Source: Gammaproteobacteria bacterium
GTDB lineage: Bacteria > Pseudomonadota > Gammaproteobacteria > Pseudomonadales > UBA5518
Assembly (NCBI GenBank): GCA_016718385.1
Contig: JADKDK010000007.1
Location: 186,001-250,000 of the forward strand
Reading direction: 5' to 3'
Length of the DNA stretch: 64,000 nt
A model generated the notes under the pieces. It was not told where the DNA came from, searched no databases, and saw only the letters and a program-made list of their open reading frames with translations. The first letter of the stretch is position 1; every line of letters starts with the position of its first letter. The position numbers were made by a program, and so were the translations under genes. This document shows positions 28,565-38,505 of this stretch, in pieces.

Positions 28565-30079
28565 TCACGAGCGCGTTGAAGTCCGATCCCCGGGGCGACC
28601 CGCGGAGCGCCTCGCTGATCCGCGCCGTGCGCGACCCCCTGCCGGCTTGACGGTCGCCCTTCGCACCGGCGCCTTTTTCCTGCCGGTGGTTCCCTTCTTT
28701 TGCGTGAGCGAGAGGTAGTCTTTCAGCCCGTCGTGCAGTGCGTCGATGAGCAGCCAGGGGTTCGGCACGAGTTCCGGATCGATCGTGATGCCGAAGTGAA
28801 AGTTATCGGCATAGCTGATGCAGGTGACGTTGATTCCCGAGCCGGGGAAGATGATCGACATGGGATACATGGCGGTCATGCGCGCCCCCCCGATATACAT
28901 CGGCTGCGATACGCCCCTGACGTTCGAGACCACCAGGTTGATGCCCATGGCCTTGGCGATCTGCTCGACCGGCATGAAATTCAGCATGACGCTGACCAGC
29001 CCCGGCGGCATTATCTGCACGATGTCCATCAGGCCCTTGCCTCCGGCGCGGGCCTCCTGCTTGACCGAGGCACTTTCCCCGGCGATCGCCCGCAGGCGCT
29101 GCACGGGATCGGCAAGGTGTGTCGCCAGCGTCACGTTCACGTCGGTGACGCGATTGCTGAACTCCTCGTCCTCGTCGGTTCGCATCGACACGGGCATGGA
29201 TGTTCGCAGTGACTGCGCCGGCAGCGCATCGCGCGAGAGCAGATACGTCCGCAGGGCGCCGCCGACCAGTGCCAGGACCACGTCGTTGAGCGTGACACCG
29301 AAGTGGTTCTTGATCGCCTTCACCTCAGCCAGCCGCAGCGATCCGAAGACAAACCCCCTGGAGCGCCCGATATTGCCGTTGAAAACCGCCATGGGAGTCG
29401 CTGGCTTGCCAACCCGCTTGTCGCTGCGCAGCAGGCTCGATGCGCCTTTGCGCAGGGCGTCGGCGAGCTCCCGGCCGATGTTCATCGGCAGGCGCGAGAG
29501 GTGCAGCGCGGTATTCAGGTTTTCCCGCCATGGTTCCGGCACCGGGCCAGGGCGGGCCTCGGCAATGGCGGGAGGAACCTCGCGCGGGGCCGCATCCGGT
29601 TCGAGGTCGCACATCGCCGCGCTGAGCTTGCTGGCGCCCTCGCCGTCCATCATGCAATGGTGGAGTTTTTGCACCAGGGCATATTGTCCGTCTGCCAGGC
29701 CTTCGATGAACCACGTCTCCCAGAGCGGCCGGTTGCGGTCGAGGTGACGGCAATAGAGATAGGAGACGACTTCCGCGAGCGCCTTCTCGTCGCCGGGAGC
29801 GGGCACCGCGATCCGCCGGATGTGGTGGTCGAAGCTGAAGTTCTCGTCTTCCACCCAGTACGGCAAATCCAGCCCCAGCGCCACCTCGTGCAGTTTCCAG
29901 CGGAAGTGGGGAATGCTGGACAGCCGCTGCTCCAGGTGCTGCCGGAAGAATTCGTAACAGAACCCCGGCGTCATGCTGGCATCGAGCAGGGTGAGGCCCG
30001 CGGTGTGCTGGTAGACGCGGGAATTCTCCCCGCCCACGAACAGGACCTCCCGGGGCGTCAGTTGTCTGAGCTGTGCCAT
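28565..30079 (-). CDS. WS/DGAT-family acyltransferase 3
   Basis: A 504-residue member of a more divergent WS/DGAT branch. The active-site motif HHCMMDG is at 140-146, with NRPLWETWFIEGL before it and LVVSNVRGVSQPMYIGGARM near residue 405. The last ~40 residues are a basic Arg/Lys/Gly-rich tail (KKGTTGRKKAPVRRATVK and on), which could associate with membranes or nucleic acid. Intact. The hydrolase gene lies 67 bases upstream on the same strand and is probably in the same transcript. Confidence 0.92.
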   Translation of the reverse strand: MAQLRQLTPREVLFVGGENSRVYQHTAGLTLLDASMTPGFCYEFFRQHLEQRLSSIPHFRWKLHEVALGLDLPYWVEDENFSFDHHIRRIAVPAPGDEKALAEVVSYLYCRHLDRNRPLWETWFIEGLADGQYALVQKLHHCMMDGEGASKLSAAMCDLEPDAAPREVPPAIAEARPGPVPEPWRENLNTALHLSRLPMNIGRELADALRKGASSLLRSDKRVGKPATPMAVFNGNIGRSRGFVFGSLRLAEVKAIKNHFGVTLNDVVLALVGGALRTYLLSRDALPAQSLRTSMPVSMRTDEDEEFSNRVTDVNVTLATHLADPVQRLRAIAGESASVKQEARAGGKGLMDIVQIMPPGLVSVMLNFMPVEQIAKAMGINLVVSNVRGVSQPMYIGGARMTAMYPMSIIFPGSGINVTCISYADNFHFGITIDPELVPNPWLLIDALHDGLKDYLSLTQKKGTTGRKKAPVRRATVKPAGGRARRGSARRSAGRPGDRTSTRS

Positions 30080-30146
30080 TCCCTACCTCCATTCCCTCAC
30101 GATCGGTATCCCGTGCGCCTGCGCCGCGGCCGGGCGCAAGATCCTC

Positions 30147-31073
30147 TCAGACCGCAGCCGCGACAGGCTCGTGCCCGGTCGCCAGGCATTCGATGTCGCG
30201 GCGTCGCTCCGGTCTCTTGCGCACGCCGCGCGCTTTCCTCGCGGCGGCCTCCACCAGGCGGACGGCCTCGACCGCACCGTGCTCCAGGCAGTGGAAGTGC
30301 GGCCCGTTGTCGTGGTGACCGGCGCAGGGCACATGCAACTGGAACGCGCCGGGCAACAATTGCTCGGTGTGGGGAATGACGTCCATCGGAATGAACTTGT
30401 CCTTGTCCGCCCAGAGGAATGCGGCCGGTACCGCGAGATGTTCCAGCCGCGTCCACACGCCATCGGGGCCATAGGCGGGATCGAGCGCGAGTTCCCGTGC
30501 CGCCGATACGAAGGCCCAGCGCGTCGCGGGGCAGGAAATGTAGTAAATGGCGCGTTTGCTGGCCCTGACCGACCAGTCGTGCTCGGCGAAGCCTTCGAGT
30601 TCGTCCTCCTGCCGATCCGCCAGCTTCTTGAGCCACGGCCAGGCCTTCTCGATCGGAATACGTTCGGCGATCCCGGGATTCAGCAGCCGGGCGAAGACCA
30701 GGCCCCAGCGGTGCTCACGCCGTGGCAGGGGCGGCGCCATCATGACCACGCCACGAAACAACTCGGGCGCGAGCAGGGCCGCTTCGAGGGCCACGCGGGC
30801 ACCCAGCGACATGCCCATCACGAGCGGCGGCGATTCCAGGCGTCTCGCCAGGTCGATGACCGGTTGCGCCAGCACCGCGGCGGTGAGCGGCTCGCCCCAT
30901 GCGGGCGTTCTGCCAAACCCGGGTAGATCCGCCGCCAGCATGCGCATCCCCATGCCGGCCACTCCCTTGGCGAGCCCGGTGAAGGCTGTCGACTCCAGCC
31001 CGAGACCGTGCAGCGCCAACACGGGTGGCCCGTGGCCCCATTCCTGGAAGTGCAGTTCAACGGGAGCGTTCAT
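30147..31073 (-). CDS. Alpha/beta-fold hydrolase
   Basis: About 308 residues of the alpha/beta hydrolase fold. The oxyanion region is LALHGLGLESTAF, the nucleophile elbow GMSLG (Ser) is near 92, an acid follows in FLWADKDKF, and a His lies in the CAGHHDNGPHFH region. It may be a lipase, esterase or acyl-ester hydrolase that counterbalances the neighbouring acyltransferases. The substrate is not determined by sequence. ATG at 31073 is chosen. A GTG 9 bases earlier is possible, and neither has a strong ribosome-binding site. Confidence 0.88.
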   Translation of the reverse strand: MNAPVELHFQEWGHGPPVLALHGLGLESTAFTGLAKGVAGMGMRMLAADLPGFGRTPAWGEPLTAAVLAQPVIDLARRLESPPLVMGMSLGARVALEAALLAPELFRGVVMMAPPLPRREHRWGLVFARLLNPGIAERIPIEKAWPWLKKLADRQEDELEGFAEHDWSVRASKRAIYYISCPATRWAFVSAARELALDPAYGPDGVWTRLEHLAVPAAFLWADKDKFIPMDVIPHTEQLLPGAFQLHVPCAGHHDNGPHFHCLEHGAVEAVRLVEAAARKARGVRKRPERRRDIECLATGHEPVAAAV

Positions 31074-31380
31074 CCGGGCCACCGTTATTGGATCAATTAC
31101 AACCCTTCAGATGATCTTTCATGTTTTTTTGAAACTTGCATACTAAACACCGCACTTCGCCGTCGTCGCGGCACGTTTCATTGACCGGTATCAAGCCCGA
31201 GGCAGGAGGGGGGCCGGAATGGATCAATGCAAGCGAACCAAAAACGTGACGGAATTGTCGCAGTCGATACGGGTTCCAGAATAATACCGTCGGCGTGAGG
31301 CTTGCCTGTTCCCGCCGCTGGCCATGCCATGCCATGCGGAACACGCTACGAGCCCAGCGTCGCACCGGAGCGTCGTCATC
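31074..31380. promoter_or_regulatory. Divergent intergenic region of the lipid island
   Basis: About 307 bases separate the minus-strand hydrolase/WS-DGAT 3 unit from the plus-strand WS/DGAT 4. The hydrolase side is AT-rich for this region (31085-31150) and probably holds a promoter. A GGAG site lies ~10 bases before the WS/DGAT 4 start. I could not fix -35/-10 boxes or an operator. Confidence 0.45.
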
Positions 31381-32795
31381 ATGAAGAGATTACGCGGCAG
31401 TGATGCCTTCGCGATCTACAGCGAAACCCCGACGTCGCCGTTCGTCACGCTGAAGGTCGGTATATACCGGCCCACGAATAGCGACGACGTGCCGGGCATC
31501 GACGAGGTCAAACAATTCGTCTTGTCCGGCGTCGCCCGGCATATCGCGTATGCCGCCATGCGTATCGTGCGTGTTCCGTTCGATCTGCATCACCCCTTGT
31601 GGGTCGCGGATCCTGATTTTTCTCCGGAGAATCATATCTTTCACACCAGGCTGCCGGCGCCCGGTGACAAGGCACGGCTGTGTGACCTGATCTCGGATCT
31701 GATGGGCCGCCCCATGAACCCCGACCGGCCGCTGTGGGAAGTCTGGATAGTGGATGGCCTGGAAGAGCGCAAGATTGCCATCGTGGCGAAATTGCATCAC
31801 GCGCTGGCCGACGGCAACACCATTGCCGCGATGGTTTCCGATACCCACGCGACATCAGCGGCGGGCAACCTGCACGGGCACCGGGCAGACGGGGAAACGA
31901 TTCCCGGTCGCGCGCGGCTGGTTCGCGATGCGCTGGTCGACCTGGCCAGGAGTTACACGGTCGACATCCCCCGCTATTACAGCTACCTGAAGCGGGCGCG
32001 GGCGCGCGGCAAGGCCCTCGCGCATGGCGAGGCAGAGCCGGACATGCCCTCCGGCGCGCCATACACCGTGCTCAATTGCTCCGGCGGCAGCGGTCGACTG
32101 TATCGATACGAGACGGCTCCGCTGGCAACGATGAAGGCGCTGTCGAAGCGTTTTGGTTGTACCCTCAACTCGCTGGTGCTGGGTGTTTGCTCCGAAGCCC
32201 TGCGGCGCTATCTGCAGCAGGTCGATACCGTCCCACCGGCGCCGCTCGTTGCCGCCATGCCGATCGGCGCACTGGGCGAGGAAGACTTCAAGTCGGTGCT
32301 CAACAGCGACATCCTTCACAACAACGTGGCTATCGCCATCGTCCCGATGGACCTGAACATCCCGGATTTCGCCGAGCGCCTGCACGTCATCAAGCGTGCC
32401 GCGGAGTCGGCGATCGAGCACGTGCGCCGCCGCGGCGGCAGGCGTTTCGACAATTACCTCGACTACCTGCCAGGCTCGGCAATTCGCCTGCTGCACTCGA
32501 CCATGAACCGGCTGCAGGAAAGGAGCCGGCGATCCTTCGCCAATGTGATCATTTCCAATGTGAAGGGGCCGAGCAAGCCGCTCTATGCGGTGGATGGGCG
32601 CCTGGAGATGCTGGAACTGTTGTCGACCGGCAATCTGAACGATGGCGGTAGCCTGAACATCACGGTCTGGAGCTACGTCGATAAAGTCTGCTTTTCCTGC
32701 TACACGCGCAAGGGGAGGCCCTTCCGCAGCCGGAATTGATCAACACCCATATCCGCGAGGTGATGGAAGAGCTGAACGCGAACTACCTGGGATAG
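31381..32795 (+). pseudogene. WS/DGAT-family acyltransferase 4, C-terminal frameshift
   Basis: A WS/DGAT member with HHALADG at 139-145 and ANVIISNVKGPSKPLYAVDG near residue 385. The first frame ends at 32739 with GRPFRSRN. One base out, the family-like C-terminus ALPQPELINTHIREVMEELNANYLG follows to a TAG at 32795. A single G missing from the GGGG at 32712-32715 explains this. The active site and most of the C-terminal domain are intact, so the shorter ~453-residue protein may still work. Sequencing error is also possible. Confidence 0.85.
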
Positions 32796-32868
32796 GGAGC
32801 GACCGGCGCTGACTGTGCCGCTCGCGCAGGGATGTCGAGTACCGGTTCTGAAATCGCGGGGAGACGGT

Positions 32869-32940
32869 ATGGGCGGCAGGCTGCAGGGCAAGGTTGCGAT
32901 CGTCACGGGTGGCGCGCGCGGCTGTCCGCGACAGAGATGA
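32869..32940 (+). pseudogene. Short-chain dehydrogenase (SDR), N-terminal scrap
   Basis: An ATG with a GGGGAG site starts GGRLQGKVAIVTGGARG, the opening strand and nucleotide-binding turn of an SDR oxidoreductase. The similarity stops before the second Gly of TGxxxGxG, and a stop follows after 23 codons. It sits directly after WS/DGAT 4 in the same direction, so the lipid unit probably once continued into an SDR (perhaps a fatty-aldehyde or acyl-CoA reductase) now deleted. Confidence 0.7.
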
Positions 32941-32951
32941 AGGGGAGGGAC

Positions 32952-32976
32952 AAAAAAAGGGGGGCTGTCGCCCCCC
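32952..32976 (-). terminator. Rho-independent terminator of the fasciclin gene
   Basis: On the minus strand GGGGGG and CCCCCC (32976-32971 and 32964-32959) pair around CGACAG, followed by seven T residues (plus-strand A-run at 32952-32958). It lies 27 bases after the fasciclin stop codon. Only one strand has the T-run, so it serves the minus strand. Confidence 0.85.
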
Positions 32977-33002
32977 GAGGTCGAGACCTTTCAATCCGAG
33001 CG

Positions 33003-33539
33003 TTACGGCGCAACCGGCAACAGGACGCTGTCGATCGCGTGAATCACGCCATTGTCCGCTTCCTGGTCGGTCACGATGATGTTGCTGGTGCGCCCCAGGT
33101 TATCGGTCAGCACGGTGCCGTTGACCTGGAAGAAGCCTTTCTTGCCCTTCAGGAGGGTGCGGATACGGTCGCCACTCACGACGTCCTCGGCATAACGGCG
33201 CCCCGGCGCAACGTGGTACAGCAGTACCGTGGTGAGCGTGGCCTGGTCGAGATCGTCGATGTTGTCGCTGGTCAAATCGAGCTCTGCAAACGCATCGTCG
33301 GTGGGCGCGAAAACGGTCTCCTGGCTGTTGTCGCTGAGCGTCGAGACCACCGCGGGGTCTGCCGCGAGCACGGCCGCGATCAGGGTGTCGAAGGCGCCGA
33401 CATACGATCCCTCGGTGTTCAGCTCGATCGCCTTCTGCACGAGCGAGACTTTCTCTCCCCCCGCCTGTGCTGCCGGCGCGCCGGCAAGAGCGAAGATCGT
33501 GCAAAGGGCCGTCGCGGGGAACAGTGCGCGTACTTTCAT
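33003..33539 (-). CDS. Secreted fasciclin (FAS1)-domain protein
   Basis: A 178-residue protein with a Sec signal peptide (about 1-24, ending APAAQA) and one FAS1 domain. FAS1 H1 box: TVFAPTDDAFAEL. H2-type region: NGVIHAIDSVLLP at the C-terminus. Such proteins are secreted adhesion or matrix components. The ATG at 33539 is chosen for the AGGAGAAG site and signal peptide. Divergent from the protease gene with a 274-base gap. A strong terminator follows it. Confidence 0.92.
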   Translation of the reverse strand: MKVRALFPATALCTIFALAGAPAAQAGGEKVSLVQKAIELNTEGSYVGAFDTLIAAVLAADPAVVSTLSDNSQETVFAPTDDAFAELDLTSDNIDDLDQATLTTVLLYHVAPGRRYAEDVVSGDRIRTLLKGKKGFFQVNGTVLTDNLGRTSNIIVTDQEADNGVIHAIDSVLLPVAP

Positions 33540-33813
33540 GCGGAACTTCTCCTGTGTGTTGGTTGGGACCGGCACACCACCGCAATCGTGGGGTGATACG
33601 CGCCGTGTCGAAAGGGCTTACGCGGGTATGCCACGGGTCGGATCACTGGCGCGCGTTCCCGTGCCTCGTCGGGACGAAGCATCGGCCAGGGCCCAGTCTC
33701 GTTCTTGCACGCGCAGGATTTTCGGCGCAGCATGCAATCGCCACCGTGGGTACCCCTACGGTGCCGATGCGTCCTCGGGTAATGGTTGCAGCACGTTCAA
33801 ACGGGAGCGGGCC

Positions 33814-36800
33814 ATGCACAAGAAGACCACACCCCTTGATCTCCCGCCGCTCGTCACTATTGCGCGAACAAGACCGGGCGAGAGCAGTCCGGCGCGACCA
33901 TTGATCGATCCTCGCGCCCGGATACTGTTGGCACTCCTGGCGTTGCTGCTGCTCGCGTCCGTGGCTCGCGGAGCAACCACGACTTACGAGGTACTGCTCG
34001 ACCTCGATCTGAACGCGCAAACCGGTTGCACGATTTCCACGCCCAAGGGCAGTGTTGGCGGCATAGAGCAGGCGCTGGTCACCACGGTGGTCACGGACAC
34101 GGGCGGCGGATCCGTCTCGGGCGTGGCGCGCCGTGTCTGCACCGCGGCGGTGCTCGGTGCTCCGCTGCCGGTAGACGCCGGCGGCTGGCCCGTGGGTTTC
34201 GGCAACGGGACGCTTGGCTCGACCGTGATCGAAACCTACATTCCACGGGCAGCGCTCGGGCAGGCGACGAGTGCGGCAGCGGCAGTCCGGGTGAGCGGCG
34301 ATGGTGGCGCAGGCGACGCCATCGTCGGGCCAGAGGGTGGTTCGCTGCCGACGGTTTCGTTCGCGCCCCCGGGGAACGCGGTTCCGCAGGTGATTCCGCT
34401 GCTTTCCCCGTGGGCCCTGTTGTCACTGGCGTTGCTGCTGGGCGTGCTCGCCGCGCGTACCGTACGCCGTGGCGATGCACTCGGGATGCTCTTCGCCGTG
34501 GTGCTGGGCTCGGCCGTCAGTGCATTGGTTTGGGCCGCGACGGTGATCCTCGATGGCAATGTCGGGGACTGGTCCGGGGTCCAACCCAGCGCGACGGATG
34601 CCATCGGCAACGCACAGCCCAACGGCGACCTGGTCGCGCTGTTCACCCAGAGCGACCAGCAGCGGGTGTATTTCCGCATCGATGCCGACCTGCGTCCGGA
34701 GGTGCCGGGCGTGCTGCTGCAGGGCGCGGCGGACGAGCTCGCGCTGGCGGCGCTCACCTCGCTGCCGCCTGTTGCGGCCGACATGAATGACATCGTCAAC
34801 GGCGTCATCCTGACGCGCCTGGACGCCGCCTTCGACGCCGAAGCCACCGTGGGACAGATCAATGCGGCGCTGTCTGCCATCAACGGGCGAATTGCCGGGA
34901 TGCAGCCGGGACAGCCCTTCCTCGTGGTGGCAGTGCCGCGCCAGGCCGACCTCGCCGCGCTGGACGCGCGCGCCGACGACTTCCAGTCCCGCCCCGGCAT
35001 CCTGCTCGCGGTGTCCGGCCGCGAGGCGGTCGCGAACCTGGCGCCCTCGCCGCCGGCCAACGCCACGCTGGTCATGGATCACCTGAACGACGTACGTTTC
35101 CCCGCGGCATGGAACGCGCAGGCCCTGCAGGGCGATTGCGCGGACCCGGTCACCGTCGTCGTGGCGGACTTTTTCCGCCGGCCCGTGCCGGACTCCAGCG
35201 TGTACCAGGACTTCGACCGGAGGTGCCGGGCGTGCAATTCCTCGGCAGCACCGGCATGCCGCCCGAGGAATTCCGGTATCACGGCTACGACGTGCTCGGC
35301 ACGCTGGCCGCCGCGATCGACGACGCCGTACCGACCGGCGCGAACCCCTTCCCAGGCTGTCTGACGATCAAGGCCGTCAACGTAGCGGGGCTGACGTATG
35401 TCGCGGAGAACTTTGCCATCCAGCAGGCGATTCCGGCCAGCGGCAAGACGGTGGTGAATACCTCGCTCGGTTTCGACAACTGCGGGAATCCGTGCACGCC
35501 CGCGAACCTGCGCATCGCCCCTGCCGTGGACCGTGCACTGACCGGGGCGCACATGCGCTCGTTCGTGCGCGAACTGGAGGAGCGCGTGCTGCTCACCACC
35601 TCCGCGGGCAACGAAAACGAAGAGGTCGTGGGCGCGATCTACCCCGGGGCGCGCCTCGCGCCATGGAACTACGCCACCACCGTGGCGTCTCGGGCGGACG
35701 CGGACTTCAGCTTTGCCACCGACGCGCAGCTGTGGGAGCCCACTGTCGAGTGCCCGCCGGGCCCCTGCTTCCCGTCGCTCACCATGGGGCCCCAGGACCA
35801 GACGCAACTCGACGATCTCCTCAGCCAGCTCGCCCTCACCGGAGCCGATGCGCCGGGCAACATACTGATCGTGGGCGCCGTCGACCCGAACCAGAACCTG
35901 CGCGCCGGCTACTCCGAGCCCGGGGCGGACCTGGCCGCGGTGGGCACCGTGCCCCTGATGGAGCCGGGCGAGTTCGACGCGGGCACCAGTGTCGCGGCAC
36001 CGCAGGTGGCGGGACTCGCGAGCTACCTGTGGCGGATCTCGCCGGAACTGCGTAACGGTCCGGTGGCGGACACCATCGGCGCCATCCTCGCCAACAACCG
36101 GGGAGCCGCAGATGTCATCGACGCCTATGCGACAGTGCTCTCGCTGGATCCCGTGGGGGCTCCCGATCCCGCCACCTGGCACATCCGCCGGACCCTGCTG
36201 GACGTGGACAACGACGGCGGCTTCGACGAAGGGGATCTGCAACTCTACGTGGAGCGTTTCTACGAGGCGCCGGCCTACGAGGACGAGGTGAATCCCGCCG
36301 CGCGCGACTACAGCGAATACGACCTGAACGGCGACGGCTACACCGGCGGCAATCGTCTCGAGTCCTTCGACCTCGACCGCACCGGATCCAGCCGCTACGG
36401 TGCGCCAACCCTCACGACGTTGCAACTGGAGGTTGGCACCGAGCGCCTGGAGATCGACGAGAACAACGCCTCGGATCTCGACATCCTGTGCTGGTACGCG
36501 TGGTCGCCGCTCTACGAAGGGGACCCGGACGCCCGCGAGGAGATCCTCGCGAACCGCTGCTTCACCATTTCTGTCACCGTGGATCCCGCCAATGCCAGCG
36601 TCCAGCCCGGCGGCACGGTGCAGTTCGCCGCCGACGTCAGCGGCACCGACAACCCCGCGGTGGACTGGGCGCTGCCGGATGGTGGCGGCACGATCAGTGA
36701 TGATGGGCTTTTTACCGCCGGCAATACCGGTGGCAGCTTCACGGTACGGGCCATCAGCGAGGTCGACCCGAACGCCTTCGGCGATGCCACCGTCGAGGTC

Positions 36801-37301
36801 GGCGCCGGACAGCCGAGCGGCGTGGTGACGTTGATGACGCAGGGCTGGACCCAGCCGCAGGAGAATCCGATCACCTCCCGGATCAATCACACGTACTCGG
36901 GCACGATCACCGCACGATTCGAGGGCCCGGTCGCCACGATCACCGCGGCCACCGGGCAGGTCAACAAGTTCACCGAGTTGCATCGCAACGGCTGCATCAG
37001 CACCAGCACATACAGCGGCAGCGTCACCGGATGGGCGATCGCCTCCTACCAGGTCTCTGGTTACTCCGTGCTGGAACTGTACGCGACCGGAACGTGGCAG
37101 AGCGCGGGCGTGACGTTCGGCGGCGTGGATCCGCAGGGCAACATCATCTGCACCCCCGTGGGCCCGCCGCCGGCGACGCCGAGCGCCACCCAGGTACTCT
37201 TGTTCAGCTACGTCCGGGCGCCAGACGGGACGGTCACCGGGCTGGACTTCAATGTGACGATCGGCGATCCGCCGACGGTGCAGACGGGCGTGGTCGACTG
37301 A
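33814..37301 (+). CDS. Large subtilisin-like (S8) serine protease, apparent frameshift at 35219
   Basis: Read with one restored G (GG at 35219-35220, expected GGG) this is a 1162-residue secreted protein. It has an N-terminal membrane or signal segment at 37-52, an IPTL-CTERM-like stretch (IPLLSPWALLSLALLLG then RTVRR) at about 190-220, a second helix at 224-248, and an S8 domain with D452 (VVVAD), H490 (YHGYD) and S726 (GTSVAAP). Two EF-hand/dockerin-like loops (DVDNDGGFDEGDL, DLNGDGYTGGNRL) lie near 800-845, then a Big2-like Ig domain. All triad residues survive, split over the two frames. As sequenced, translation stops before His and Ser. Confidence 0.8.
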
Positions 37302-37344
37302 CGCCGGGGCCCAGCGCCGATCGCCCCGATGATCGCGACACGGC

Positions 37345-38334
37345 TCAGATGCCGTTCATGGCGATGTGCGGCGCCACCTTCCCGAAGAAGTTGCGCAGCG
37401 TCTCCCAGCTGAGATCCGCATCCAGCCCGCCCACCAGCGGGTGCAGCATGAACGCATCGTTCGGTGCCATCCGCGCCGCGCGCGCCAGCACCTCCTCCGC
37501 GCGCAACACCTGGTAGGTGCCGAGCTTCTTCAGCTCGTCGGCGCTGACTGCCGAGCCGAACAGCATGTCCACGCTGCTGCCCTGCTGCCAGCGCGCGTAG
37601 CAGTTGGTCTCGTACAGACAGAACGGCGCGAGTCGCGCCCAGTCGCGCTCGGGGTCTTCGGACACGTACAGGAAGCCCATCGGCAGCTCGCCCTGGAAGC
37701 GCGGCGGCTTGCCCAGGGCCGCGCATTCCTTCACATAGATCTCGTTCAGGTGCGGCATGCCGCCGATGAAGGCATCGCCCTCGCGCGCCGCGCGCCGCGC
37801 GGCCGGTGCGGCGTTGCCACCCATGAAGATCGGCGGGTGCGGTTGCTGCAGCGGGCGCGGGAAGACGCGCGCGGGGCGACCACGGTAGGTGAAGGGCTCG
37901 CCGGTCCATGCTTCCTTCAGCGCACGTACGCCCTCCTCCATCAGCCGGCCGCGCTCGCGCGGATCGACGCCGAACATCGCGAGCTCCGAGCCCACGTAGC
38001 CGCCCAGCAGCAGCACCTCGGCGCGGCCGTGGCTCAGGTGATCGAGCACCGCCACGTCCTCGGCCACGCGCAGCGGGTCGAGGTAGGGCAGCAGCACGTT
38101 CACCTGCAGGCGCACGTGGCGCGTGAGGCGCGCCGCGGCCGCGGCCATCAGCAGCGGGCTCGGCAGGTAGCCGTCCTCGACGCCGTGGTGCTCGCAGAAG
38201 TTGATCGTGACTGGCAGGCCCAGCGAATCGATCCACGCGATCTGCTCCAGCGTGGTGTCGTAGATCTGCGCCAGCGATACCTCGGTGGTGGCGGCCGGTG
38301 CCCGGCATTCGTATTTCACACTGACAAAGGCCAT
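37345..38334 (-). CDS. LLM-class (luciferase-like) flavin-dependent oxidoreductase
   Basis: A 329-residue luciferase-like monooxygenase-fold protein (TIM barrel using reduced flavin). Family segments include QIAWIDSLGLPVTINFCEHHG, VNVLLPYLDPLRVAEDVAVLDHLS, GRAEVLLLGGYVGSELAMFG and PPIFMGGNAAPAARRAAREGDAF. The start MAFVSVKYE at 38334 is chosen, since the frame stays open for another ~3 kb only because of GC-rich antisense sequence. Divergent from the molybdopterin oxidoreductase across a 171-base gap with a 13-G tract. Substrate unknown. Confidence 0.9.
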   Translation of the reverse strand: MAFVSVKYECRAPAATTEVSLAQIYDTTLEQIAWIDSLGLPVTINFCEHHGVEDGYLPSPLLMAAAAARLTRHVRLQVNVLLPYLDPLRVAEDVAVLDHLSHGRAEVLLLGGYVGSELAMFGVDPRERGRLMEEGVRALKEAWTGEPFTYRGRPARVFPRPLQQPHPPIFMGGNAAPAARRAAREGDAFIGGMPHLNEIYVKECAALGKPPRFQGELPMGFLYVSEDPERDWARLAPFCLYETNCYARWQQGSSVDMLFGSAVSADELKKLGTYQVLRAEEVLARAARMAPNDAFMLHPLVGGLDADLSWETLRNFFGKVAPHIAMNGI

Positions 38335-38426
38335 CGGGTTCCTCGCGACGCTCGGTTGTTGTGAGAGCGCGCATGATCGCAGGCCCGGCGGCGCAGGGCG
38401 GACGCCGGGCGCGGGGGGCGGGGGCC

Positions 38427-38439
38427 GGGGGGGGGGGGG
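38427..38439. repeat. 13-base G homopolymer in a divergent promoter region
   Basis: Thirteen consecutive G residues, preceded by shorter runs of six and five G, lie between the LLM oxidoreductase start (38334) and the molybdopterin oxidoreductase start (38506). Together the runs could form a G-quadruplex on the plus strand. Long mononucleotide tracts in promoter regions can change length by slippage. Length calls here are also error-prone. Confidence 0.85.
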
Positions 38440-38505
38440 CTGCGCCGGCATAATCGGCCGCGGTGCACACCGCCCATAACAACAACCGCCACACGGGATG
38501 CCGTC

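Noticed and set aside
35079..36983. A 634-codon minus-strand frame antisense to the protease
   Set aside because: Arg/Gly/His-rich product without domains or start signals. The plus strand carries the catalytic triad and clear domains.
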